Positions 53,446-64,000 of a stretch of DNA of 64,000 nucleotides are shown piece after piece; positions within the stretch are counted from its first letter, which is position 1, and every line of letters begins with the position of its first letter. Origin of the DNA: Tubiluchus corallicola (taxonomy: Eukaryota; Priapulida; Priapulimorpha; Priapulimorphida; Tubiluchidae); NCBI GenBank assembly GCA_030141605.1, contig JAQGDQ010000001.1, positions 932,001 through 996,000 of the forward strand, given 5' to 3'. The translations under genes and the position numbers were made by a program. Below the pieces are notes generated by a model. That model searched no databases. It saw nothing but the letters and a program-made list of their open reading frames with translations, and was not told the DNA's origin.

Positions 53446-56400
53446 CAGAAGAGTATGATGTCCGTAACGTATGGGGGGGGGGGCTGAGGTGTTAGCTACC
53501 AGCAACACGCAGCTAACAGTTAATTTTATTACAGCAGTCTCTGGTTGAGCCTTCCTGTTTTCGTGCTATAGTATAGTTAACTAAGAACATTTACAGCTAA
53601 GACAATAATGTGTACATAGGTTATAACTTGAACATGATGCATCAAAATATCTTCTTATCTAATTGAGTAGTAATGAAAAATTTTATAACCCACTTCTGAA
53701 TGGTAACTTTGTATAACTTAATTAGGTCCAAGAAATCTGTCACCAGACAACTCATTTCAATTATTAGATCGCGTTATTTTGAAATGAAAAAACCTGACAA
53801 TTATCTTACATTGCACTCACTGAGAGTGACTGAACACGTAAACCGTATCCAACGACGGGTGCGTTCTCAACCCACCGTTTATACTGTACAGAACATTTAT
53901 TATACAATAGACTTGTTGGGCTTTTTGTTAATGAGGCAGAAATGTACATGCATTCTTCCTGAGGTTTTTGAAGATTGGACTGTACATCTAGCGCAAAACA
54001 CTTTTCAATGGAAATAATACAATATAGTATAGAAAAGGCTATATAAGCAGTCATTTGTAACTGACAATATCTGAAACTGAAGTATGCAACTGAAATTTAA
54101 AATATGTATCTATTATAGACACAATTTTTTGAGAGACTGAGTTAAACGATATTCAGTAAAAAATGTAGCAGTTCAAATAGCACAGGCCAAATTTCACGTA
54201 CACATTGTGACTCATGCTGTCTAGCGCTATACTGTCTACATGTGTGTATGTTAATTTCTTTAAACAAAATCCCAAAGTATTTAACTGCATTAAAACCTTT
54301 TTTCTTCAGAACGATATTGTACTTTATTTTTTCAAACTGAGAGTTAGTTCACACTGTCTTCACACTGAACTTTGACTTCCCCCACCCCCATTCAACTTTT
54401 ACTTTCAGGGAATGTTTTACTTGCTTATTCTGAATGCACTATATAAATACCCTTGAATTAACCAGATTTCACCACCCAACACAAACTAATGAAAACAAAA
54501 TTTTTGATCTTGTGACTCATTGCAGGAGTAAATTTGGGTGGGATACAGCTAACTAAAAATGTACATGTATTCAATAGTGACCTACCATAACTAATAACTA
54601 ACTATTCTACTGTTAATGTTAATTAACATACTTTGCAGAAATAATTAAAGAACTGATAATAAGTGTGAGAAAAATCGACTATAACTAATTGCTAGGGTAA
54701 AACATTTTTTCAACGTTAACGTTTTTACTTTACGACGCATGCTTCCAAAATGTCGCCGTCGCTGACTCGTTGTGAATTTCATGAATGTTACTGAGGAAAT
54801 TGCTTCCATAATAGCTAAAAACAATGTGAATACTTTCACAGGAAGGCTAAAGCTTGACACACAGTACGTGGGTAAAAAGTGCAAGTTTTTCTTAAAGACT
54901 CGTTTTGATTAAATTATGTTAGTTATGCTACTATGTTACTGGTAGTGTTACCGGTTAGTAGAAGTATGATTAGTAATTTGTCTCACTACGACTTTCCACT
55001 TGTTAACAGCGTTGATGAAACGATCAGCATTTCAGTAGTTTTAGTGACACATGTGGTTCACATTGGCCTCTCTACCACAATTACATTAGTGGGCTAGATG
55101 GACAGAAGAAAAGTGGAAGTATTAATAGCGAGCCAAAAATTCTACATTTAACACGCTGTACCCACAACCTAGTGTTCTTTTTCTAACAAACTAAATTTCT
55201 TTTTCTAAACCCATTTTCTATTTTAATATTCATTACTTTCTGTATCCTGGTACTGTTCATTACTGATCGATGACGCTGTGATCTTGATCGAGATCCCAAT
55301 TGTGATCGCGAATATACGACTATTGTATAGTTTTAAACAACGTGTCTAGAGGTTCGGCACAGGATCCGATAAATTTTCTTTTACAGGTCCTGTACTGTCC
55401 AGTACTGTGCAATGTTGCTCGAAGTATAGCGAAGGTGCCCAAAATTTGAGCAGCACCAGCTCCGATGCTCGTCCCTAGTTTCATATGTACGCCAATCAAA
55501 TAAAACTCCTTAATACTCAACCACACTGCAGCAAAGGCACAACAGGGAAATGCATGATTGCATGTATGACGTTGATTTAGGTCCATCTTAATATTAGACA
55601 AGTCTAAAATTGTAGTACGGCAGACTACACTGAACATGTTCTTTATATTACCAAGAGTGTTGGAATAATGTATACTAACGAGGTAATATTATGTTCTATT
55701 TATATAGATATTTATAATTATTAATAATATTAATTTTATGACCTGGATGTTAGAGCCAACCTTATAATTATTTAGAGATGCCTACTGTATGCATGTCTGG
55801 CATAGCAGATGGGCACTTCTATTTTCAGGAGAGTGGTGGGTTATGTAGGTTTTAAAAAGTGCTTTACTGTTTTTATTAGATATAGCTGCACAAATTTCAA
55901 ATATTTTCACACCAGATATTACTTTATTTCAGTTTCAAAATTGTAATAGTGGTTATTTTGTACAAAATATCCTCGTCATTACTTGCCCCACAGTTATATA
56001 ATTTAAGAAATCTGCAGAGACTCAGGTGGCTACAGTTACACTGAATCGTTCCATATTTTCTAGTTAATACCTTTCGGGACATGGATGCATATTTTTAAGG
56101 CTTTAGTGTAAATACTGCTTTCTGGATACAGATCCGTAGCTCTAGTCACTGTTTAAAAATTACGCTTTATGTTTTATGCTTTATATAAAAGAAGTGTTTT
56201 ATTTGGAACTAAATTAATGACATTTAGAAAGTAAGAATAAATTAAACTCAATGCGTGCTATGATATTGTTTGTCCTTAAAAACACAGTAACCGAAATCTT
56301 GTGAGTAAGTTACCACACTGTTGAAAATATTTAGCGTCAGTCAAGCATTGAGTTGACGAATAATTAATGCAGCGCATAACTTTTACAGAACTTCGCAATT

Positions 56401-58702
56401 GCTTTACAGTGTCAGCATCGCAAAAGCTAACTTAGGGATTGGACTGGTAAGGAGGGAAATTATGTAAATTTTATAGCACTAGTTGGCAGCAGATCTATTC
56501 CTCAAACTGAGTAAATACGAATTATGAAGACTGCTTTGTATTTTTTTTGCGGAACCTAAATCTGATCTGAAGTAGCTAAAGTAAGACCGAGGCGGATCCG
56601 AATCAAAGCTCCGGTATCCGAAATTCCATAGTAGTGAAGCTTCATCCCATCCCTATAAAAAGTATCTGCAACATCAAGTTATCATCTCTGGTATTGTGTA
56701 CGACATCATCAAAGTTCTTGCTAGAATGAAGTCGTACTGTTGACTTGCACAGCAGTAACTACAATCAATCGACTGTACTGTACTGAAAGAAGGGCAGAGT
56801 ACAATATTTATTCAACGTGCAGTGAATAAACTATTGGTTTGATTTTAGACAAATGTAACGGAAAAAGTAAGTGTTATCTCTTTTGCAAGTCACAACAGAA
56901 ACGGAATCTGTTGCAGTTAGAAATTAACTTCTAAAAAATTGTAACTCAATATAGTTACAGTTCCTTAATTTACATTTGTATTGCATTGCTACATTCACTG
57001 CCTAGGCCTTGTGTTCCACATTTTTTGGGGAATCCCGGTCAAAAGTGATCATGGAGTAGTTTCTACTGATAATCATAGGACACCACGTGACACAATCCTG
57101 GGTAAAAATTTTGACGATCTATTTGAACTAAGCTGATATTAAATTTATTGCATTTGTTATATTTTTATGTTAAACTTTTATTGTCATTTCGGCTTATAAT
57201 TTTTAAATTTTATTTTGTAGACAGCTAACCAGCAAACACCGACAAAAATTTTTAAAACAAAAAGCTGCAAATTATTTAGGTATACATTTGACTGAGAAAA
57301 TTATAAGCAAGTTTATCCAGTCAGCACTATGATGGTTTTTACGGTTCATTGAGAATGACTCATATTAATAAACTGCCAGATTTTTGATTTGAAAAGAGAT
57401 CCCTATCACAGAAAGATTGTTTGTATCTGCTATTTTCTGTTTACCACACAATTCCCTGTGCTAGTGCACAATGTTGAATCCAATAATAACGAAATTTATA
57501 ATGTTAACTATTGCAATTATAAATTTATTTTTTATATCAATAGAGGTAAAATATTTTACAAGTCACTGGTGGTGTACAGCTCAATAAGAAAGCAGCATAC
57601 AACGTGTCGCAGGAAGTACTTGCTCGTAGTGTGACCAAACGTTACTTTTAGGTCGCTACTTGTGGAAAATAAAAGCGCGCTTCACTAACGCTACTGAAAT
57701 TTTGCTGCCTTTCTGCCCACCACTGATGTGATTACAGCAAATGTGCAAGTGCCCTAATGCCCAGTGAAACCGTTATGGTGTTGTAATCAATCATCCCCAT
57801 CTTGCAGAATGTGTTTTTTTACGTGTTAAAAGTTTAAATTACATGCAGTTTATGAAGAAGATTTGTTAATTGATGTAAAAATTCCATACCTTCAAATTAA
57901 AGATATTAAAAAATTCATTTTGCTGAGAGCTTTTCGTCTTGCCCTTAAAAAGTTAATTATTTTATGTGATTAGAGTACAGCCTCATAGATGTGCAAATAT
58001 TTGCTAGGTAATAATTGTATTCTATTCTTATTTCTTTAAGCTTGATAGAAAAGCAAACTCACATGATATTGAGGTTAATATTTGTACAATCCATTTTTAA
58101 GATAGTCAGAGTAATGAAGTACTGAAATCAGATTAAGCGAACTTCGATTTGAAAAAATATTGTTTTTACTGTTTTATTATTCACTTTTTTTCACCGATGT
58201 ACTATTGTCTTAATGAATCTAACTTGACAAGCTTTTGTGAACATGAATGTATGATTTTCTGACTTTGAATTGTTTATGTAATGTAAAAAATATTAATTTG
58301 AGAAGGAATTTGTGCCTATGCCTAGCTGGAAGAAATAATATGTATGCTAATTAATTGATATTTGTAGGTTTAAACTTAATCCCTGGTTTGGTTGCCTTTT
58401 TTTTGCTTTTTTATTTTTAAGCAATGTGTTTGCACTCAAATTATCTTGACGTTTAACTGTGCATTCTGCAGATTTTTGCTAATTTCTCACATATGTATTA
58501 ATAAATCCCTTGCTGAAAGGTAAAATTTTCCTCACCAGGATGTCTTTTTTGATGTGTCACTTAAAAGAGATACCTCTACTCAACTTTTGATTGGGGAAGC
58601 AATGTTATATTGTTTTAGATGAGGTTTACAGAAATTCAAATTTATCTAGTTATAATTATGTAATAACTATGTTTTAATAATTCATACTTTTGTTATTTTC
58701 AG
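53446..58702. other. Intergenic DNA between MPDU1 and YME1L1
   Basis: No coding exon is supported. A run of 11 G occurs at 53473-53483. Around 56560-56660 a GC-richer patch with CGGATCCGAATC and ATCCCATCCCTATA resembles one end of a DNA transposon without a visible partner. The YME1L1 promoter and first, non-coding exon(s) must lie here but could not be located. Confidence 0.3.
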
Positions 58703-58791
58703 GCTGAACAACGCCAAAAGACAGAGGTGTTAACTCCGTAAATACAAGAGGACATTGTTACCAGAGTTAGCTTTCTTCTCGTTTTGCTACA
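58703..58791 (+). other. YME1L1 5' UTR part of the coding exon, with splice acceptor
   Basis: TTTTGTTATTTTCAG ends at 58702 and makes a strong acceptor 89 bp before the start codon, so the leader is probably spliced. An in-frame TAG at 58768-58770 lies just upstream of the ATG and excludes a longer N-terminus from this exon. Confidence 0.6.
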
Positions 58792-61092
58792 ATGTTTGCA
58801 ATCACAAATCTACAAAGTCAGGTTGTTTTACCTATGTCTCATGTAGCAACATTATTGAACAATGCTGCCCGTAATAGCTTAAGTGGCACCCCAAGTGGAA
58901 CCAGCATTGGAGTGTGGAAGCAACAGTACAATAGACTGGCCATTTCTAAGTGCCGTGATGATTCAGTGACCAGTGAACTGTCAGAAGCATGCCAAAAAAG
59001 TTTAGAAAAAACTTTTTTGTGTTGTACTGAGCTAAACCTTTTTGATCTTGAACACTTAACTCCTGAAGAATTAAAGCTAACTGCATTGGGTCTATCTGTT
59101 TATCATGATCGCCTTACAACGAACTCATGGAAGGTTTCACATGTGTCGGCAGAGACGTTTTTTGAAAACAAAGCGAAAGCGCTATTTTGCACAAGGCCAT
59201 TTCCTTTGACATTGCACAGATGCCTAACAGAGTATCCACTGTTGTCAAATTATAAACATTTTTTCCGACAACAACGATCTTTTTCCACGGGGTCTTTATT
59301 ATGCTTTAAAACTAAACGAGCAGAAAATATCACTGGTATAACAGGTAACCGAGATGAAGTGAACACGGATCAAATCATTTTCGGTAAACGCCTCAATTTG
59401 GGCAGTATCTATAATAAAGATGCAATAAACTTAGATAAAGATGTAGACAAAAATGTTAAACTAAAACAGATGCTATCTAATGCTGACTCGCTACCATCTG
59501 AACAGAAGGAAAAAATAAAAGTTTCATTTGCAGAAGGTTATGTGGCAGGGATTGATAAAGGAAAAACGGGTGGCAGTAAATTACGTGTTTTTAATATTAT
59601 TCGCGATTTGATGGGAATAGTCCTGATTGTTGCTTTGTTGGGAACGTTTGTAGGTGGTCCTTTTCGAAAAGTTCTTATTGGTAATGGCAACGAAGTTCAT
59701 CCAGAAGAGATAGATGTTTCATTTGATGATGTGAAAGGTGTAGAGGAAGCCAAACAAGAGCTTCTGGAAATTGTCGATTTTTTGCGAAGCCCTGAAAAAT
59801 ACTCTCGCCTTGGCGCTAAATTGCCTAAAGGTGTACTGCTAGTTGGTCCTCCTGGCACTGGGAAGACCTTGTTAGCCAGAGCTGTTGCTGGAGAAGCCGG
59901 TGTTCCATTTTTTCACTCTGCTGGTCCAGAGTTTGATGAAATATTAGTTGGTCAAGGTGCAAGACGTGTAAGGGATTTGTTCAGTACTGCTAAGGCAAGA
60001 GCTCCTTGTGTCATATTTATTGATGAAATAGATTCTGTTGGAGCAAAAAGAACAAGCTCAGTTTTACATCCTTACGCTAACCAAACTATTAATCAGTTGT
60101 TAGCTGAAATGGATGGATTTCGACAGAATGAGGGAGTAATAGTGCTAGGTGCAACAAACCGCAGGGAAGATCTAGACAAAGCTTTGCTTAGGCCTGGACG
60201 CTTTGATGTAGAAGTTCAAGTACCTGTGCCTGACTTGAGGGGTCGCGTTGAAATACTTGAATTATATTTGGGAAAAATTAAGCGAGCAGAAGATGTTGAT
60301 GTTAATGTTTTAGCCAGAGGCACTACTGGATTCACAGGAGCTGATTTAGAAAATTTAGTTAACCAGGCAGCCCTAAGAGCAGCTATTGATGGTCTGCCAT
60401 CTGTACCCATGGATTATATGGAAAATGCTAGAGATAAGGTATTGATGGGGCCTGAAAAGAAAAGCAGAATACCTGATGATGATGCAAATAAAATCACAGC
60501 TTACCATGAAGGTGGGCATACTGTCGTAGCTTACTTCACAAAGGACAGCCATCCTTTACATAAAGTTACAATAATTCCTCGAGGTTTTGCTTTAGGGCAT
60601 ACAGCGTATATTCCTGAAAAAGAAAGTTACCACACTAAAAAGAGCCAGATGCTGGCGATGTTGGATATACTTATGGGCGGTCGGGTTGCAGAAGAACTTA
60701 TTTTTGGTTCAGAGAATATTACGTCAGGTGCATCTGATGACTTGAAAAAGGCCACCCAGCTAGCAACACTTATGGTGAAAGAATGGGGCATGTCAGAAAA
60801 AGTTGGTGTAAGAACATTTGAAGAGAACAAAAACCAGCTAGTTACGAGTGGTCCTGAGGTTGGGCATGTAACACAGGAACTCATTGATGCTGAAATCAAG
60901 AGGTTCTTAAATGAATCTTATGAAAGAGCAAAGAATATATTACGAATGCGCCACAAAGAACATCATAATTTAGCAAATGCCTTATTAATGTATGAAACTC
61001 TAGATGCTGACGAGATCAAATTAATCATGGAAGGCAAGCCTGTGCCACCTAGGAGAATTCGAACTCTAAATAAAAACTTATTGCCATTCTAA
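58792..61092 (+). CDS. YME1L1: YME1L1, mitochondrial inner-membrane i-AAA protease (FtsH family), intronless
   Basis: The 766-residue frame begins MFAITNLQSQVVLPMSH, like the family's mitochondrial start. SWKVSHVSAETFFENK (112-127) matches the metazoan YME1L N-domain. One membrane span is at about 269-288. The AAA domain has Walker A GPPGTGKT (352-359), Walker B VIFIDE (407-412), sensor ATN (454-456) and arginine-finger RPGR (467-470). The M41 zinc protease has HEGGH (572-576) and an Asp near 650 as third ligand. The C-terminus has the usual YETLDADEIKLIMEGK. The family degrades inner-membrane and intermembrane-space proteins and processes OPA1. Oddities: pore loop 1 reads ILVGQG (384-389), with Leu385 where the family has an aromatic (FVG/YVG), and the coding region is uninterrupted although other non-Sox genes here are split. 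Retroposition of a spliced copy is possible, but the frame is complete. The start follows an in-frame stop. Confidence 0.96.
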   Translation: MFAITNLQSQVVLPMSHVATLLNNAARNSLSGTPSGTSIGVWKQQYNRLAISKCRDDSVTSELSEACQKSLEKTFLCCTELNLFDLEHLTPEELKLTALGLSVYHDRLTTNSWKVSHVSAETFFENKAKALFCTRPFPLTLHRCLTEYPLLSNYKHFFRQQRSFSTGSLLCFKTKRAENITGITGNRDEVNTDQIIFGKRLNLGSIYNKDAINLDKDVDKNVKLKQMLSNADSLPSEQKEKIKVSFAEGYVAGIDKGKTGGSKLRVFNIIRDLMGIVLIVALLGTFVGGPFRKVLIGNGNEVHPEEIDVSFDDVKGVEEAKQELLEIVDFLRSPEKYSRLGAKLPKGVLLVGPPGTGKTLLARAVAGEAGVPFFHSAGPEFDEILVGQGARRVRDLFSTAKARAPCVIFIDEIDSVGAKRTSSVLHPYANQTINQLLAEMDGFRQNEGVIVLGATNRREDLDKALLRPGRFDVEVQVPVPDLRGRVEILELYLGKIKRAEDVDVNVLARGTTGFTGADLENLVNQAALRAAIDGLPSVPMDYMENARDKVLMGPEKKSRIPDDDANKITAYHEGGHTVVAYFTKDSHPLHKVTIIPRGFALGHTAYIPEKESYHTKKSQMLAMLDILMGGRVAEELIFGSENITSGASDDLKKATQLATLMVKEWGMSEKVGVRTFEENKNQLVTSGPEVGHVTQELIDAEIKRFLNESYERAKNILRMRHKEHHNLANALLMYETLDADEIKLIMEGKPVPPRRIRTLNKNLLPF

Positions 61093-61224
61093 TTAATTGC
61101 GTGTAATTAATTAACACATGTAATTACATTTTATGAATGCTTCACTTGATTTAGTACCTTCTATTGATATCAGTATCTTCTCTTGACATTACATTTATGT
61201 TATAGATGGATTGAATTTTTGATG

Positions 61225-61230
61225 AATAAA
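61225..61230 (+). terminator. YME1L1 poly(A) signal
   Basis: AATAAA lies 133 bp after the YME1L1 stop codon, a normal distance for a short 3' UTR. A T-rich stretch follows at about 61281-61332. Confidence 0.65.
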
Positions 61231-61336
61231 GATGCAGTTTATCTATTTATACAACTATACAGCAAGTACGATGTATTACTTTCATGCTTTTTTTAGTGTG
61301 GCATGTTATTTAAAATATGTTTTTGTTTGTTTTCAG

Positions 61337-61518
61337 CATTGCAGCATGGTGTATTGTATTTGGGAGAAAAGTACATCTGCCATATTATTGTACACAAACC
61401 TTTTTCATTAGCTGAAGCAGTTTTATATCTGATATTAAAAGAAAACTGGACCCAGCCTTTAACAATAGCTCAAAACAATCTAGCCTGTAAATTAAATGAA
61501 ATGGAACGTATTAAGTAA
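61337..61518 (+). CDS. Candidate terminal exon of an unidentified gene
   Basis: A strong acceptor (TTTGTTTGTTTTCAG, ending 61336) is followed by about 60 codons reading LQHGVLYLGEKYICHIIVHK and ending NLACKLNEMERIK before TAA at 61516-61518. The composition is less repetitive than chance frames here. I recognise no family and found no upstream partner exon. It lies 245 bp past the YME1L1 stop, so it could be an alternative 3' exon of that transcript, a small separate gene, or a chance frame. Confidence 0.25.
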
Positions 61519-62945
61519 ACTTGTGTGAAAGAATTATTACTGCGGAAACCTAATTTCTTGTGTGCGTGGCTAGTTCTTTGCTGTTATATGCATATTGCTA
61601 TTTGCTATTGGCACTAGCACCTGCCTCAGAAGCAGGGGTGATGTAGTTGCATCAGTTGCGATATACTGCACAATTTAAAAGCTCATGCTTGAGTAAACAT
61701 GAAATTTAAATTTTTAAACTTAGAATTTGCCAAGATTTTGTGCATCACACTGAATGATGTATTTTTGCAAACATGTACAACATGCTCATGAAATTATGTT
61801 CATTTGTAATGTCATCTCTAGTTGGGTTCGCCAGCTGTTAATTATGTTTTTAATCTGTTATTTATTTATTGGAAACACTAGGGTATTATTATAGGTGTTT
61901 AAATTTTTCGCTGTACTTCACGGTGGCATAAGATATGAAAATCCTGTTTCACTTTAACTGCTTGCAGGAGTTACTCTTGCACAAGTAAACAAACAAACAT
62001 TACAGGGGCAGGTACTGAAAGGAATTCTATTAAAGTAGTTAAAATGAAATACCTATGTTTTTTGTAGACCGAGCTATTCCTATCATGATTACTGTGGCGA
62101 GCAAAAAGGAAAAGAAATTAAAAAAACAAGAAAATAAATTCTGTATTAAAACCCATTTTCTTTAAAAACCAATCTCTGATTTTCCGTCAGAACTGTAAGC
62201 GTTTACATTACACATGAACTGCATACGCTTACCTTAGACAAACTAAAAATCGATTTTTGACGAATAAATTGGAAAAAAAAACATTCAGGAACTAAAGCGT
62301 TTGCACTGTAACTAAGTAGAGTATCATTTGGGTGAGCTCGGCTAATGCTGAAATTTTCAACTCTCCAGACACAACACTCTGGTACAATTTAACCTCGAGT
62401 CAACTGTATTTTTAAAGAGGAATTCATGTTAAAAGATGAAACGCCCTTAATTTGTCCTTGGCTGATCGGTTGGTTTTTCCTGGAATAGCAGCTGCACAGC
62501 TTGAGCTTGGACTGTAGCAAGCAGGCGATCAATAAAATAGTGTGTGCGATCACGCACGTATACACCAGACTAAGCTACTCAATAGGCTAAGTTGGTGTGC
62601 CAGAAAATTGCCTGTTTTTATTACTGTTATCTAATTAAATCACTTATAAACACAGCATGATTGAATAGCTGAGATTCTCCTGAATAGAACAGCACGTAAT
62701 TTGTATTCTTTTGCCTAAGCCTAGAACATAGGCTAAAACATTTAGCTCTGACATTGCTTTCCCACCATACAGTGACAACTGCTGCCAGGTGGCACTTCCA
62801 TTAGAGAGAACTTTTAAAAGAAAAAATATATATAAATTGTAGCGAGAAGACGTGATATAAAATGATTAACAGGGTTTAACAAGAGAGGTAATCATGGGCA
62901 AAAAGCTTACGTACAGGGTTCGTCCTGTCAATCTACAGTAATTAA
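61519..62945. other. Intergenic DNA, nothing recognised
   Basis: No exon, RNA gene or bounded element is supported. Confidence 0.3.
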
Positions 62946-63110
62946 AACATTTGAAACATCATGGAATTAGCACAATTTACAGCTGCACAATTTCCAAACA
63001 AATTATTAGTGCTTTATTGCAGAACAAAATCAATTGATATGCATAATCCCTGTGAGACCGCTTTTTATTAGTGATTCAAAAATTTGTTAGAAATCATTAA
63101 AATTGAATTC
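62946..63110. repeat. Diverged dispersed repeat, copy 2
   Basis: Counterpart of 52466-52640 in the same orientation, sharing TTTGAAACA, CACAATTTA, AAATTATTAGTG, TGCAGAACAAA and the closing TGAATT. It is followed at 63121-63265 by a patch rich in TTCGAGTT, ATTCGATTCGAAC and CGAATC words that may be the terminus of the same element. Confidence 0.55.
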
Positions 63111-63265
63111 AAATAATAAATGGCTGATTCACTTTCATTCGAGTTCGAGTGTCACAAATTCGATTCGAACTGGAGATGAGCATTCGTTACCAAAAGGCGA
63201 GTTCAAATCAGATTGAATATGTGACTCAAACTCGAATCAACCGAATTTCGAATCTGAATCGAACA

Positions 63266-64000
63266 ACTCGGTGCACCTAGGTCATGGTGAGGAATGGGCA
63301 AAGCTTAGCTGTTGCCATATCCAAGATTTCCCATACTGATTAAATTTTAGTCTAAAAAAATTGTTGCTTAATATCGTATTCAGTTGTTTGTTTTTTGTGA
63401 TTCAGAACGAGATTGTAACACGGAGAATTGCTACACCACAACTGAACCAAGTCTCAAAGTTTTTTGTTTCAAGTCTTGAGTCAAGTCCAAAAAGAACGTG
63501 TACAAGAACATGCTTTTTACTTTTTATCCTCTCCTATTGCCGTGCATTGGCATTAATATTGGTATTATTACTATGGATTTCATTTTCTTAACATTTACTA
63601 GTGTTTAGGGAAATGTGTAAAATTTGCTAACGTTTTTCTTGTCTTTGGAGTACTATAATAATACCAGGTCGCCTCTTTCTGACTTATTATTAATATACTG
63701 GCATGATGGGTTTAGCAAACAGTCAACACAGCCATAAAAACTATATTTTTCTACAACATAATCGTCAATTAAAGATTAAGTTTAATTGCCAGTAATACTT
63801 TAATTAATTCTTTTCCAGTAATGTCAATAAGATCGTTATCTTAAATTTCAAAATACTAATTGTATCTAACTTAGTATAATTATGTATCTGAACCCAGAGC
63901 TTCTGCAATGATAGTCGATCTCTCACTTAGTCAGGAATTTAGATGCACTACAACTTAGTTATTTCTCAAGATCCTGGGCAGTTACCAATGGCCATTCAAC
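63266..64000. other. Intergenic DNA to the window end, nothing recognised
   Basis: AT-rich DNA. The 76-codon frame at 63361-63591 has a hydrophobic end but no recognisable similarity or convincing splice context. Confidence 0.3.

Noticed and set aside
55320-55637. 105-codon minus-strand frame
   Set aside because: No recognisable domain, no splice context and no neighbouring exon; consistent with chance.
56560-56665. GC-richer patch ending ATCCCATCCCTATA, like one terminus of a DNA element
   Set aside because: No opposite terminus found in the preceding kilobases.
60216-60899. Minus-strand frames inside YME1L1
   Set aside because: Shadows of the real coding strand.

Overview
The window is a gene-sparse, AT-rich stretch of an animal nuclear genome. 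Genes are split by GT-AG introns, intergenic DNA is rich in microsatellites and decayed transposons, and there is no operon or ribosome-binding-site structure. A SoxB1 gene with the full HMG box plus the C-terminal [12 protein letters not shown] and ...LTHM signatures points to a metazoan, most likely an invertebrate bilaterian. The C-terminal motifs look deuterostome-like by eye, but I cannot name a species.

Four cellular genes are supported. (1) GNL1, minus strand, 9049 down to 1466: six coding exons of a circularly permuted GTPase, with the rest beyond the left edge. (2) SoxB1, minus strand, 25368-24367: a single-exon transcription factor alone in a gene-poor neighbourhood of about 15 kb on one side and 16 kb on the other, with only repeats and transposon remains. 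(3) MPDU1, minus strand, 50432 down to 41465: five exons rebuilt here by splice phase and giving a complete 237-residue protein; its 5.2-kb first intron carries a hAT-like element. (4) YME1L1, plus strand, 58792-61092: a complete intronless 766-residue mitochondrial i-AAA protease with a spliced 5' UTR and a near poly(A) signal. The four genes do not form a pathway.

The rest is mostly mobile DNA. I see a piggyBac-like short element with TTAA/CTAA flanks, two short TTA-flanked elements of PIF/Harbinger type, a 1049-bp hAT-like element with 8-bp target duplications, a tRNA-derived SINE family (six copies of differing quality), a frameshifted 5'-truncated LINE reverse-transcriptase fragment, a decayed transposon-type ORF in GNL1 intron 1, a pair of 153-bp near-identical repeats next to (AAT)n tracts, a second pair of diverged repeats at 52.5 and 62.9 kb, a 32-bp minisatellite, a 14-bp tandem repeat and a nested palindrome.

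I found no convincing new biological system. The most notable points are the intronless YME1L1 with Leu in place of the pore-loop aromatic residue, the well-delimited elements with target-site duplications, and an unidentified candidate exon just after YME1L1.
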